DNA of 64,000 nt. Source: Oceanobacter antarcticus. GTDB taxonomy: Bacteria > Pseudomonadota > Gammaproteobacteria > Pseudomonadales > Oceanobacteraceae. Below the pieces are notes generated by a model. It made no database searches. It saw only the letters and a list, made by a program, of their open reading frames with translations, and was not told the origin of the DNA. Of the stretch, positions 33,204 to 41,982 are shown piece by piece (within the stretch, counting starts at the first letter, position 1; each line of letters starts with the position of its first letter). A program made the position numbers and the translations under genes. Location: positions 1-64,000 of the forward strand of contig NZ_JBBKTX010000021.1 in the NCBI RefSeq assembly GCF_044962685.1, in the 5' to 3' direction.

Positions 33204-35449
33204 CCACAGAGAACGGATTCTTTGTAAATCGGGTTGCGGTGATTGGCCTGGGGCTGATCGGTTGCTCCTGGGTCAAAGGACTGCGTGTTCGTGGTGGTGT
33301 TGGCGAGGTGATTGGATTTGACCGCAACCTCGATTCGATGGAGCTGGCGTGTCAGTCCGGCATTATTGACCGCTACGCGGCCTCTCCTGCCGCTGCTGTT
33401 GAAAATGCCGATCTGGTGATTGTTTCGGTACCGATTTTGTCGATACGACCGGTACTGGAGGCTCTCGCGCCAGCGCTGTCTGTCCACGCAGTGATTACCG
33501 ATGTCGGTTCGGTCAAAGGTTCGGTGTCTGCTGATGTCAAAGCGGTATTTGGTGAAACCTTTGGCCGTTTTGTGCTGGGTCACCCGATTGCCGGTTCTGA
33601 GCGTAGCGGTGTAGCGGCGACAGATGAACATCTTTATTGCCGTCACAAGGTTATTATCACCCCCGAGACTTATACGGATCCGCAGGCGCTGCAGCTGGTA
33701 ACGCAAGCCTGGCTGGCGGTAGGCGCTGAGGTGGAGTCGATGACGGTGAATCACCACGATGAGGTGTTGGCGGCGACCAGTCATCTGCCTCATTTGTTGG
33801 CTTATTCACTGGTGGATACGCTGGCCAACAGCCATGAAAACAAGGAAATTTTTAACTATGCTGCGGGGGGCTTTCGCGACTTCACCCGGATTGCCGCCAG
33901 CAGCCCGGAGATGTGGCGCGACATTTTTACCGCCAATCGCGATCACCTGTTGGCAACCCTGGATCTGTTTAACAAGGATCTTCAGCAGCTGCGCGAGGCC
34001 ATCGTTGAAAACGATACCACGACCCTGATGGGGGTACTGACCCGTGCCAAGGCCGCCCGTGATCATTTTTCAAACATACTTGCCCGCAGGGCCTTTGTGG
34101 AACCTATGAAAACCAGCTCACTTTCTTACCTGGTACAACCCGCCCAAAGCCTGTCCGGCACATTCCGCGTGCCTGGCGACAAATCTATTTCGCATCGCTC
34201 CATCATGCTGGGCTCGCTGGCTAATGGTGTGACGGAAGTCACCGGCTTTCTGGAAGGTGAAGACAGCCTGGCAACATTGCAGGCTTTCCGGGATATGGGC
34301 GTGGTGATCGAAGGGCCGCACCGTGGTCGTGTGACCATTCATGGTGTGGGTCTGCAGGGGTTGAAAGCACCCGCCAATGCCTTGTATGTGGGCAATTCGG
34401 GAACCTCTATTCGACTGTTGTCTGGCTTATTGGCGGGTCAACAGTTTGATGTTGAAATGAGTGGCGATGAATCCCTGAGCAAACGCCCAATGGGGCGCGT
34501 TGCCGATCCACTGCGGTTGATGGGAGCCATCGTTGATACCGAAGACGGTGGTCGACCACCGTTAAAAATCAAGGGTGGCCATGCGCTGAAAGGCATTCAC
34601 TACCATTTGCCGATGGCCAGTGCCCAGGTAAAAAGCTGTGTGCTGCTGGCCGGGCTGTATGCTGAAGGTCAAACCTCGGTGACTGAACCGGCACCCACTC
34701 GTGATCATACCGAACGAATGCTGAAAGGTTTTGGTTATGACGTGCAGGTGAATGGCAGTACCGTGACGATTCAGTCCGGTGGTGAATTAACCGCGACCAG
34801 TATCGATGTGCCTGCTGATATTTCGTCTACCGCTTTCTACATGGTGGGAGCCAGCATTGCGTCAGGTTCCGATATTACCTTGCAGCATGTTGGTATTAAC
34901 CCGACTCGCATCGGCGTGATCAATATCCTGCGCGCCATGGGTGGCAATATCGAGGTTATGAATGAACGTGAAGTCGGTGGCGAACCGGTGGCGGATATTC
35001 GCGTGCGCTCCGCGCAGCTCAAGGGGATTCATATTCCTGAAGATCAGGTGCCACTGGCGATTGATGAATTCCCGGCGATCTTTATTGCCGCTGCCTGCGC
35101 TGAAGGTGAAACGGTGTTGACCGGAGCAGAAGAACTGCGAGTGAAAGAAAGTGACCGTATTCAATCCATGGTAGATGGCCTGAACGTATTGGGTGTGGCT
35201 GCCAAAGGTACGCAGGACGGTGCCATTATCCCCGGTTTTGGCGCAAACGGCTGCTTTGGTGGCGGTGTTATCGAAAGCCACGGCGACCACCGTATTGCGA
35301 TGAGCTTCTCGATGGCATCGTTGCGTGCCGAAGCCGCGATTATCATTCACGACTGTGCCAATGTGGCGACGTCTTTCCCCGGCTATGTTGAACTGGCCAA
35401 TAACGCCGGTCTGCAACTGGAAGAACAGGGAGAGGCGCGGGGTGACTGA
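33200..35449 (+). CDS. Fused prephenate dehydrogenase / EPSP synthase (TyrA-AroA)
   Basis: One 749-residue chain carries two shikimate-branch enzymes. Residues 1 to about 300 are cyclohexadienyl/prephenate dehydrogenase: 'VAVIGLGLIGCSWVKGL' (NAD site), 'VGSVKGSVSADV', 'HPIAGSERSGVAA'. Residues 303 to 749, beginning at an internal ATG (34106), are EPSP synthase: 'VPGDKSISHRSIMLGSLA', 'LYVGNSGTSIRLLSGLL', 'GDESLSKRPMGRV', 'ESHGDHRIAMSFSMASL'. The DNA between them is continuous, with no frameshift, so this is a real fusion, as in Pseudomonas. The start is TTG 33200 with GAAGG 8 bases upstream, inside the hisC stop. The internal ATG could also give a separate AroA; that is untested. Confidence 0.95.
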   Translation: MTTENGFFVNRVAVIGLGLIGCSWVKGLRVRGGVGEVIGFDRNLDSMELACQSGIIDRYAASPAAAVENADLVIVSVPILSIRPVLEALAPALSVHAVITDVGSVKGSVSADVKAVFGETFGRFVLGHPIAGSERSGVAATDEHLYCRHKVIITPETYTDPQALQLVTQAWLAVGAEVESMTVNHHDEVLAATSHLPHLLAYSLVDTLANSHENKEIFNYAAGGFRDFTRIAASSPEMWRDIFTANRDHLLATLDLFNKDLQQLREAIVENDTTTLMGVLTRAKAARDHFSNILARRAFVEPMKTSSLSYLVQPAQSLSGTFRVPGDKSISHRSIMLGSLANGVTEVTGFLEGEDSLATLQAFRDMGVVIEGPHRGRVTIHGVGLQGLKAPANALYVGNSGTSIRLLSGLLAGQQFDVEMSGDESLSKRPMGRVADPLRLMGAIVDTEDGGRPPLKIKGGHALKGIHYHLPMASAQVKSCVLLAGLYAEGQTSVTEPAPTRDHTERMLKGFGYDVQVNGSTVTIQSGGELTATSIDVPADISSTAFYMVGASIASGSDITLQHVGINPTRIGVINILRAMGGNIEVMNEREVGGEPVADIRVRSAQLKGIHIPEDQVPLAIDEFPAIFIAAACAEGETVLTGAEELRVKESDRIQSMVDGLNVLGVAAKGTQDGAIIPGFGANGCFGGGVIESHGDHRIAMSFSMASLRAEAAIIIHDCANVATSFPGYVELANNAGLQLEEQGEARGD

Positions 35450-36125
35450 TACGATGGCGGTGGTGATCACTATTGATGGCCCATCCGGCGCTGGCAAGGG
35501 CACTGTGTGTGCTCGCCTGGCCGAGCAGTTGGGCTGGCATTTGCTGGATAGCGGTGCGCTTTATCGTATCACCGGGTTGGCGGCCAGTCGCAAGCAGATT
35601 GCGCTGGATGACGACGCAGCGGTTGCGGCTGTGGCCGCCGCGCTGGATGTACACTTTGAACCACTTGCCACCGGCGTACAGGTGATGCTGGAAGGTGAGA
35701 ATGTCACCGATACTATTCGTACCGAGAAAGTGGGCAGTTTGGCCTCGCAAGTGGCTGCTTTACCGGCTGTACGTGCTGCACTGCTGCAACGTCAGCGTGA
35801 TTTCCGGTTGACCCCCGGTCTGATCGCTGACGGTCGTGATATGGGCACAGTGGTGTTCCCCAATGCCGAGGTCAAAGTGTTCCTGACCGCCAGTGCTGAG
35901 GAACGGGGTCGGCGGCGATATGAACAGTTGCTTGACAAGGGATTTAATGCTAGTTTACCCGCCCTTATCGAAGACATCCGAGCTCGCGATGACCGCGACA
36001 GCAACCGGGCTGTTGCGCCACTGAAGCCTGCCGATGACGCTATAACCATTGACAGTACTGAGCTGACGATCGACCAGGTGTGCGAACACGTGGCAGATCT
36101 TGTTCGCAAAGCAGGACTGGTCTGA
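35442..36125 (+). CDS. cmk: Cytidylate kinase
   Basis: Cmk phosphorylates CMP and dCMP. The 227-residue protein has the P-loop GPSGAGKG near the N-terminus, 'DSGALYRITGLAA', 'LIADGRDMGTVVFPNAEVKV' and 'RDDRDSNRAVAPLKPADDA' with the conserved NMP-binding arginines. GTG 35442 has GGGAGAGG at 35428-35435 and overlaps the end of the fusion gene; ATG 35454 is an alternative four codons later. The frame before 35442 is shadow coding. Order cmk-rpsA is conserved across gammaproteobacteria. Confidence 0.95.
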   Translation: MTDTMAVVITIDGPSGAGKGTVCARLAEQLGWHLLDSGALYRITGLAASRKQIALDDDAAVAAVAAALDVHFEPLATGVQVMLEGENVTDTIRTEKVGSLASQVAALPAVRAALLQRQRDFRLTPGLIADGRDMGTVVFPNAEVKVFLTASAEERGRRRYEQLLDKGFNASLPALIEDIRARDDRDSNRAVAPLKPADDAITIDSTELTIDQVCEHVADLVRKAGLV

Positions 36126-36284
36126 GATGAAATCCGGTACGTTTGCCAGCCCCCTGCTCTAAGGAATCAGAAGCGTACCAGGGTTTTTGTTTGATTTGAC
36201 CCAAGTGTCTGGCCATTTGGAACGCGTCGCTATTCCGTCAACCATTTCATCGGAATATACGCTTTTATAGATAGGTGTTAATTC

Positions 36285-37970
36285 ATGACCGAAAGTTTTG
36301 CTGAGTTATTTGAAGAATCCTTGAAAGAACTGGACATGCAGCCCGGTTCTATCGTCACTGGTACCGTCGTCGACATCGACAGCGACTGGGTAACAGTGAA
36401 CTCTGGTCTGAAATCCGAAGCCGTAATTCCACGCAGCCAGTTCCTGAACGAAAAAGGTGAGCTGGAAGTTGCCATTGGCGACGAGACCCAGGTTTCCCTG
36501 GAAGCGGTTGAAGACGGCTTTGGTGAAACCAAACTGTCTCGTGAAAAAGCCAAGCGTGCTGAAAGCTGGAAAGAGCTTGAAAAAGCCTTTGAAGCTGAAG
36601 AAATGGTTACCGGTATCATCAACGGTAAGGTTAAAGGTGGTTTCACTGTTGACCTGAAGAACATCCGTGCCTTCCTGCCAGGCTCCCTGGTTGATGTCCG
36701 TCCTGTACGTGACACTGCCCACCTGGAAGGTAAAGAGCTGGAATTCAAGGTTATCAAGCTGGACGCCAAGCGTAACAACGTCGTGGTTTCCCGTCGTGCC
36801 GTTCTGGAAGCTGCTAACAGCCAGGAACGTGAAGAACTGCTGGCCAACCTGCAAGAAGGTCAATCTGTTAAGGGTATCGTCAAGAACCTGACCGACTACG
36901 GCGCGTTCGTAGATCTGGGCGGTGTTGACGGCCTGCTGCACATCACCGATATGGCCTGGAAGCGTATCAAGCATCCAAGTGAAATCGTTGCTGTTGGTGA
37001 CGAGATCGACGTTAAAGTGCTGAAATTCGACCGTGAGCGCAACCGCGTTTCTCTGGGTCTGAAGCAACTGGGTGATGATCCATGGGTCAACATCAACGAT
37101 CGTTACCCAGAAAGCGCTCGCGTTAAAGCGCGCGTCACCAACCTGACTGACTACGGCTGTTTTGCTGAGCTGGAAGAAGGTGTTGAAGGTCTGGTACACG
37201 TATCCGAAATGGATTGGACCAACAAGAATATTCACCCGTCCAAGGTGGTTCAAGTTGGCGACGAGATCGACGTGATGGTGCTGGATATCGACGAAGAACG
37301 TCGTCGTATCTCTCTGGGTATCAAGCAGTGCACCATGAACCCATGGGAAGAGTTCGGTACCAAGTGTAACAAGGGCGACAAGATCTCCGGTAAGATCAAG
37401 TCAATCACTGACTTCGGTATCTTCATCGGTCTGGACGGTGGTATTGACGGTCTGGTTCACCTGTCTGATATTTCTTGGAATGACACTGGCGAAGAAGCCG
37501 TGCGTAACTACAAGAAAGGCGATGAACTGGAAACCGTGATCCTGTCTATCGATCCAGAGCGCGAACGTATCTCTCTGGGTGTGAAGCAGCTGGAAAGCGA
37601 CCCGTTCTCCGAGTTTGTTGCGGTTAATGACAAAGGCGCTATCGTAACTGGTAAGGTTATTTCAGTCGATGCCAAGTCGGCAGTGGTTGAGCTGGCCGCT
37701 GGTGTTGAAGCGGCTCTGAAAGCGTCTGAAATCAGCCGTGACAAGGTAGATGATGCCCGCGCTGTACTGAAAGAAGGCGATGAAGTACAGGGTGTTATCA
37801 CCATGGTTGATCGTAAGAACCGTGCTTTGAGCATGTCTATCAAAGCCAAGGACAGTGCAGAAGATCGTCAGGCTCTGAAAGAGCAACGTACCAAGTCTGA
37901 TGCTGAAGTGTCAGCTGGACCGACCACCATTGGTGATCTGATCAAAGAACAGCTTAATCAGAAAGACTAA
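36285..37970 (+). CDS. rpsA: 30S ribosomal protein S1
   Basis: S1 helps the ribosome bind and unfold mRNA. The 561-residue protein has six S1/OB repeats, for example 'GSIVTGTVVDIDSDWVTVNS', 'VKGIVKNLTDYGAFVDLGG', 'VKARVTNLTDYGCFAELEEG' and 'SGKIKSITDFGIFIGLDGG'; the first two are the divergent ribosome-binding pair. The codon usage is strongly biased toward preferred codons, as expected of a highly expressed gene. A 159-base gap after cmk should hold its promoters, and a strong terminator follows at 37984-38011. Confidence 0.97.
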   Translation: MTESFAELFEESLKELDMQPGSIVTGTVVDIDSDWVTVNSGLKSEAVIPRSQFLNEKGELEVAIGDETQVSLEAVEDGFGETKLSREKAKRAESWKELEKAFEAEEMVTGIINGKVKGGFTVDLKNIRAFLPGSLVDVRPVRDTAHLEGKELEFKVIKLDAKRNNVVVSRRAVLEAANSQEREELLANLQEGQSVKGIVKNLTDYGAFVDLGGVDGLLHITDMAWKRIKHPSEIVAVGDEIDVKVLKFDRERNRVSLGLKQLGDDPWVNINDRYPESARVKARVTNLTDYGCFAELEEGVEGLVHVSEMDWTNKNIHPSKVVQVGDEIDVMVLDIDEERRRISLGIKQCTMNPWEEFGTKCNKGDKISGKIKSITDFGIFIGLDGGIDGLVHLSDISWNDTGEEAVRNYKKGDELETVILSIDPERERISLGVKQLESDPFSEFVAVNDKGAIVTGKVISVDAKSAVVELAAGVEAALKASEISRDKVDDARAVLKEGDEVQGVITMVDRKNRALSMSIKAKDSAEDRQALKEQRTKSDAEVSAGPTTIGDLIKEQLNQKD

Positions 37971-37983
37971 GCTGGTCTGATTT

Positions 37984-38011
37984 AAAAAAACCCGCTTCGG
38001 CGGGTTTTTTT
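37984..38011 (+). terminator. Strong terminator after rpsA
   Basis: CCCGC (37991-37995), a TTCG tetraloop and GCGGG (38000-38004) form the stem, extended by A/T pairs and followed by seven Ts. Confidence 0.9.
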
Positions 38012-38396
38012 ATGTCTTGTTATCCTCTGTTTCGATAATCGCCATTATTTCGGACAGCCACGGAGGGCGTCCCTTCGTACCAAATTCGTCGTCGCAGGGG
38101 GAGGGATTGTCCGTGTTCGTTGCGTCAAATACACCGGCGTCGTACGAACTGGCATTGTTCGTGTTGTCCACCGCGTCAAATGCGCCGGATTCCGCGATTC
38201 CCTCCTGGACAGCCAGGGAGGGAGTCCCTGTGTTTTTTATAGAGATTGATTGAATATTTCAGGTAACATCAGACAGGAAATGGCTTTGCTGTTTTTGAGT
38301 ACATAAACAAACATCGAACGGTTGCATTTGTCGTCAGCTAACTGCATGATTTGACAAGAGTTATTGTCATGCAGTCACCTCATGGAGGAAAACGCT
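38012..38396. other. rpsA-ihfB intergenic region with degenerate direct repeats
   Basis: GGACAGCCACGGAGGGCGTC (38052-38071) recurs as GGACAGCCAGGGAGGGAGTC (38207-38226). A second pair, around TGCGTCAAATACACCGG (38121) and CGCGTCAAATGCGCCGG (38172), lies between them. An open frame at 38017-38253 spans these repeats but looks like a by-product of them. A hairpin before ihfB is listed separately. Confidence 0.55.
38341..38375 (+). promoter_or_regulatory. Inverted repeat in the ihfB leader
   Basis: ACTGCATGA (38341-38349) pairs perfectly with TCATGCAGT (38367-38375). Inside it TGACAA and TTGTCA form a competing inner stem. The structure ends 8 bases before the GGAGGA ribosome-binding site, so it could control translation, or be an operator (a TTGACA also lies within). 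Confidence 0.4.
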
Positions 38397-38693
38397 GTGA
38401 CGAAGTCTGAACTGATAGAGCGTATCGTCAGTCGTCAGCCGCAATTATCTGCCAAAGATGTCGAGCTGGCGGTGAAAACGATGCTTGATTACATGTCTTT
38501 GACCTTGTCGTCGGGGGAGCGGATTGAAATTCGCGGATTTGGCAGTTTTTCGTTGCATTATCGTGCACCAAGGGTTGGGCGTAATCCCAAAACTGGTGAA
38601 ACGGTAGAGCTACAGGGCAAGTTTGTGCCGCATTTTAAACCGGGCAAAGACTTGCGTGATCAGGTTAACGACAGTATCGACAGCGAACACTAA
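38397..38693 (+). CDS. ihfB: Integration host factor subunit beta
   Basis: IHF-beta pairs with IHF-alpha to bend DNA sharply. The 98-residue protein starts 'TKSELIERIVSRQPQLSAKD' and contains 'RIEIRGFGSFSLHYR' and 'PRVGRNPKTGETVELQGKFV', where Pro of RNPKTG intercalates in the minor groove. The start is GTG 38397 with GGAGGA 7 bases upstream. The longer frame from 38364 crosses the leader inverted repeat. Confidence 0.96.
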   Translation: MTKSELIERIVSRQPQLSAKDVELAVKTMLDYMSLTLSSGERIEIRGFGSFSLHYRAPRVGRNPKTGETVELQGKFVPHFKPGKDLRDQVNDSIDSEH

Positions 38694-38716
38694 GGCCGTC
38701 GCGGCCAGGTAATATC

Positions 38717-39001
38717 ATGCTGCAAAAAATCAGGATCGGCATAAGCCTGATCTCTTTCCTGCTTATATTTCTCTATTGTCTGACATTTGCGACTCGTAAT
38801 AGCGAGCCACTGGATGTGTTTTTTCTGGTGGGTGATCCTGTCAACCTGCCGGTTGCTCTGTGGTTTGGTCTGATTCTGACGCTCGGTTGTATTATTGGTC
38901 TGCTGGCGGGCGTGATGTCGGTATTATCAAAGAAACGTCATATCCGTCGGTTGCAAAAAGCGCTCGATGAGGCACAGGAACGATCAGGCAGATTGCCATA
39001 G
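38717..39001 (+). CDS. lapA: LapA, inner-membrane LPS assembly regulator
   Basis: The 94-residue protein has two membrane helices (about residues 7-27 and 44-66) joined by a short periplasmic loop, then a basic/coiled cytoplasmic tail ('KKRHIRRLQKALDEAQER'). This matches LapA (YciS), co-transcribed with lapB. It follows ihfB by 23 bases and precedes lapB by 9. LapA and LapB together tune LpxC turnover and lipid A supply; the contribution of LapA is the less well defined. Confidence 0.88.
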   Translation: MLQKIRIGISLISFLLIFLYCLTFATRNSEPLDVFFLVGDPVNLPVALWFGLILTLGCIIGLLAGVMSVLSKKRHIRRLQKALDEAQERSGRLP

Positions 39002-39010
39002 GCCTGCATC

Positions 39011-40195
39011 ATGATGGAATCCGCAATTGTTTTTGTACTGGTACTGGTGGGTACAGGCCTTGGCTGGGTACTGGGTTACCGTTCAGGCAAGGTGCGCCCA
39101 AAAAATACTCCCGCTGACTGGATTCCCAGTATCGATTTTATCCTTGCGCAAAACACCGATATTACTCTCAAACGCCTTGTGAATGCCCAAACTTTGGATG
39201 ATGACTCGATTGAGCTATTTCTCCGGTTAGGCTGTAGTTTGCGTGAAAAAGGTGAAGTGGAACGCGCCATTCATTTACACCAGACCTTGTTTGCCAGAAC
39301 GGACTTAAAAGGAGTCTTGCTGCAAGAACTGGAGTTGGAGCTGGCAATGGACTTTGCCATGGCAGGTCTGCATGATCGGGCCGAACGGCTCTTGCTGGAA
39401 TTGCTTGATGCCCGTGGTCGCATTCAGGAAAAGTCCGCCAAGGTATTGCTGGAATTACTGGAAGAAGAAGGCGCATGGCAGCAGGTGCTGGATTTGAACC
39501 GAGCGCGCAAACTACCCAACTCTGCCCTGTTACAGCGTCGTGTGGCGCATGCTGCCTGTGAATTGGCTGAGCGTGCGGCAGCTAGCGGCAATTATATTGA
39601 AACCCGCCAGCTCTGTCGTACCGCACTCAAGTCTGATGGCCGCTGTGCTCGTGCGTTTGTGGTGTTGGGGAATATGGCGTTTGAGCAGGACGAACCCAGT
39701 GAAGCTGTGCGTTGTTACCTCAAGGCGCTGGATCATGATCCGGGCTCTATTATTGCGATTCTTGATCCAATGGTTCGGTCATTCCACCAACTGGGGGATC
39801 CTCATGGTTTGCTGGCTCATCTGCAGCGTCATGGTGAAGGGCTGAATTACGTACCTGCATTGGTGGCGCGAGCCGAAACCCTGGCTGATATTGAAGGTGC
39901 TGAAACCGCAATTGCCGGGTTTATTCAGGATCTTGAAAAATACCCCTCGTATACCGGCTATGTTGCCATGCTGGGACTGCTGCTGCGCCACAAGCGCCGT
40001 TTGAGTGAGTCGCAGGCCCATGGGGTGTATGCTATTCTGCGTCGTATTGATACTGACGATCCGAGCTTTGTGTGCAGCCAATGCGGTTTCAAGGCGCGGG
40101 AGTTTCACTGGCGCTGCCCAAGTTGTAAAAACTGGGCCAGCCTCAAAGCGATCACCCCTTTTAGTCACCCCTCTGTTGCTATTGAAGACCTATGA
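39011..40195 (+). CDS. lapB: LapB, LPS assembly/LpxC turnover adaptor
   Basis: The 394-residue protein has one N-terminal membrane anchor (about 4-20), a cytoplasmic array of TPR helices (for example 'AFVVLGNMAFEQDEPSEAVR'), and a C-terminal rubredoxin-like zinc/iron knuckle with two CxxC pairs ('CSQCGFKAREFHWRCPSCKNW' in shortened form CSQC...CPSC). In E. coli it recruits FtsH to LpxC. Two ATGs (39011 and 39014) are adjacent. The stop overlaps pyrF by 4 bases. Confidence 0.95.
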   Translation: MMESAIVFVLVLVGTGLGWVLGYRSGKVRPKNTPADWIPSIDFILAQNTDITLKRLVNAQTLDDDSIELFLRLGCSLREKGEVERAIHLHQTLFARTDLKGVLLQELELELAMDFAMAGLHDRAERLLLELLDARGRIQEKSAKVLLELLEEEGAWQQVLDLNRARKLPNSALLQRRVAHAACELAERAAASGNYIETRQLCRTALKSDGRCARAFVVLGNMAFEQDEPSEAVRCYLKALDHDPGSIIAILDPMVRSFHQLGDPHGLLAHLQRHGEGLNYVPALVARAETLADIEGAETAIAGFIQDLEKYPSYTGYVAMLGLLLRHKRRLSESQAHGVYAILRRIDTDDPSFVCSQCGFKAREFHWRCPSCKNWASLKAITPFSHPSVAIEDL

Positions 40196-40932
40196 CCACT
40201 GTTACCTCTACTCCTGTTTTATCTGCTGTTGTTTCATCTAGTGTTGTATCGCCTATTGTTGTTGCGCTGGATTATTCCTCTGTCGACGCGGCGTTGGCGA
40301 TGGCCAAGCTGTTGGATCCTGCACGCTGTCGGGTCAAAGTCGGCAAGGAGCTGTTTACCTCGGCGGGGCCGCTGGTGATTGAACAGCTGCAGCAGCTGGG
40401 ATTTGAGGTTTTTCTGGATCTGAAATTTCACGATATTCCCAATACCTGTGCCAAGTCTGTCGCGGCTGCTGCGGATCTGGGTGTCTGGATGGTCAACGTC
40501 CATGCCAGTGGCGGGCGTCGTATGATGGAAGCGGCCCGTAACGAACTGGACAAGCGTGCCAGTCGACCCTTTCTGATCGGAGTAACGGTACTGACCTCAA
40601 TGGACAGTGTCGACTTGGTTGAACTGGGTCTGAGTGTGACGCCGGAAGAGCACGTCGTACGGCTGGCGACGTTGGCACAGTCGTCTGGTCTGGATGGGGT
40701 GGTGTGTTCGGCGAATGAGCTGGCCGTTATTCGTCAACATTGCGGTGACGACTTCAAGACGGTGACACCTGGCATTCGTCCTTCCTGGAGTGATAATCAG
40801 GATCAGAAGCGGGTGATGACGCCAGAACAGGCTGTTGCTGCGGGAGTTGACTACATGGTGGTTGGCCGCCCGATTACCCAGTCAGAAGATCCGGCCGCTA
40901 GTTGCCAGCGGATTCTCGATAGTCTTGCCTGA
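40192..40932 (+). CDS. pyrF: Orotidine 5'-phosphate decarboxylase
   Basis: PyrF converts OMP to UMP. The 246-residue TIM-barrel enzyme shows 'PIVVALDYSSVDAALAMAK', 'CRVKVGKELFTSAGP', the catalytic 'FLDLKFHDIPNTCA' with Asp-Lys-Asp residues, 'GVVCSANELAVIR' and 'TPGIRPSW...DQKRVMTP'. The first 20 residues are a Ser/Thr/Val-rich extension not needed for the fold. ATG 40192 overlaps the lapB stop. Confidence 0.96.
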   Translation: MTTVTSTPVLSAVVSSSVVSPIVVALDYSSVDAALAMAKLLDPARCRVKVGKELFTSAGPLVIEQLQQLGFEVFLDLKFHDIPNTCAKSVAAAADLGVWMVNVHASGGRRMMEAARNELDKRASRPFLIGVTVLTSMDSVDLVELGLSVTPEEHVVRLATLAQSSGLDGVVCSANELAVIRQHCGDDFKTVTPGIRPSWSDNQDQKRVMTPEQAVAAGVDYMVVGRPITQSEDPAASCQRILDSLA

Positions 40933-41160
40933 TGAAATCAGTTGCCTGCGCCATATGGATGTCCCCTAATGCCATGAAGTCGCTGTTGCAGGAATCATTC
41001 TGACGTTGGATCGATTCTGACGTTGGAGTAATTCTGGAAATACAGAGTGGCTAAATCAGCGCCAATGGCTGGTTTATTTGCGCCTGGATGGAGGGTTTTG
41101 CTGCTGTAGAAATAGTAGGTGTATATCGGATTTGGTGAATGCGGAAGAGAGATTACTTGT
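40933..41160. other. Gap between pyrF and tRNA-Asn
   Basis: No gene is visible in these 228 bases. ATTCTGACGTTGGA occurs twice in tandem (about 40998-41028). I see no clean terminator for the pyrF transcript or for the convergent tRNA. Confidence 0.5.
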
Positions 41161-41236
41161 TGGCTCCCCGAGCTGGACTTGAACCAGCGACCAATAGATT
41201 AACAGTCTACTGCTCTACCAACTGAGCTATCGGGGA
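41161..41236 (-). tRNA. tRNA-Asn (GTT)
   Basis: On the minus strand the 76 bases fold as a cloverleaf: acceptor TCCCCGA/TCGGGGA, D-arm TAGCTCAGTTGGTAGAGCA, anticodon arm with loop CTGTTAA giving anticodon GTT (asparagine), T-arm with GGTTCAAGTCC, and an encoded CCA. It reads AAC and AAT codons. Confidence 0.96.
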
Positions 41237-41255
41237 ACATCAGCAAGTGGGGCGC

Positions 41256-41283
41256 ATTATACGGAGCTGGTTTTTTGTGTCAA
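41256..41283 (-). promoter_or_regulatory. Consensus promoter of tRNA-Asn
   Basis: On the minus strand, TTGACA (41283-41278) and TATAAT (41261-41256) are both perfect, 16 bases apart, 19 bases before the tRNA. Confidence 0.85.
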
Positions 41284-41377
41284 TAGCTTCAATTTAAATA
41301 AAATAAGAGTTAATTCAATGTCTTAGCTTGGGCAGCGAGGTCGCCAGCAAGAATGGACGACCCTCTGCAAGAATCAG

Positions 41378-41959
41378 TTAATCCTTGGCAATACGGCTGA
41401 ATACCGCACCTTTCTGGCCCTTGTATTTGGCGTTCTCTCGCTTGTTGTACGGACGTTTGGCCGGGCTGCTGAGAGTTTCAAACGACAGTGCGCAAATAAT
41501 CATGGCGGGTCTTAGCGCCAGTGGCAGTTTGCCGTTGTTATAAAATTCCAGCACGATCTGGCCATCCCAGCCGGGGTCAATCCGTCCGGCGGTCAGGTGT
41601 ACCACCAGACCGAGGCGAGCCAGTGAGCTGCGGCCATCCAGCCAGCCAACCAGATCATCCGGAATGGTGACGGATTCCATGGTGGCGCCGAGTACCAGTT
41701 CGCCAGGGTGGATATAGAGCGACTGATCATGAGCAATCTCGATTTCTTTGCTCATGATACGATCGATATCGCGCTCCAGTTGCGCCCGTTCGCCGGAAAG
41801 ATCCAGATGGGTGGCGGAGTTGTTGCTGAATACCCGGAAGCGGTGGTCGAGGCGAAGGTCGACACTGATGCCAGCAATGGCATCCAGGCCGGGGGCTGGC
41901 TCGATAGTAATGCTGCCCTCGCTCAGGCGCTGTTCAATGTCGGCATCACTTAATCGCAT
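41378..41959 (-). CDS. dcd: dCTP deaminase
   Basis: Dcd converts dCTP to dUTP on the way to dTTP. The 193-residue trimeric enzyme begins 'MRLSDADIEQRLSEGSITIE' and shows 'ISVDLRLDHRFRVF', 'DGRSSLARLGLVVHLTAGRI', 'DPGWDGQIVLEFYNNGKLPL' and 'KRPYNKRENAKYKGQKG'. These are the standard motifs and length. It lies 23 bases after the DUF3108 gene on the same strand. Confidence 0.96.
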   Translation of the reverse strand: MRLSDADIEQRLSEGSITIEPAPGLDAIAGISVDLRLDHRFRVFSNNSATHLDLSGERAQLERDIDRIMSKEIEIAHDQSLYIHPGELVLGATMESVTIPDDLVGWLDGRSSLARLGLVVHLTAGRIDPGWDGQIVLEFYNNGKLPLALRPAMIICALSFETLSSPAKRPYNKRENAKYKGQKGAVFSRIAKD

Positions 41960-41982
41960 GGCAGTTCTCTGGTTGGGGTCAG

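Noticed and set aside
38017..38253. 78-codon frame between rpsA and ihfB
   Set aside because: It begins inside the rpsA terminator tail and is built from the degenerate direct repeats; composition is not protein-like.
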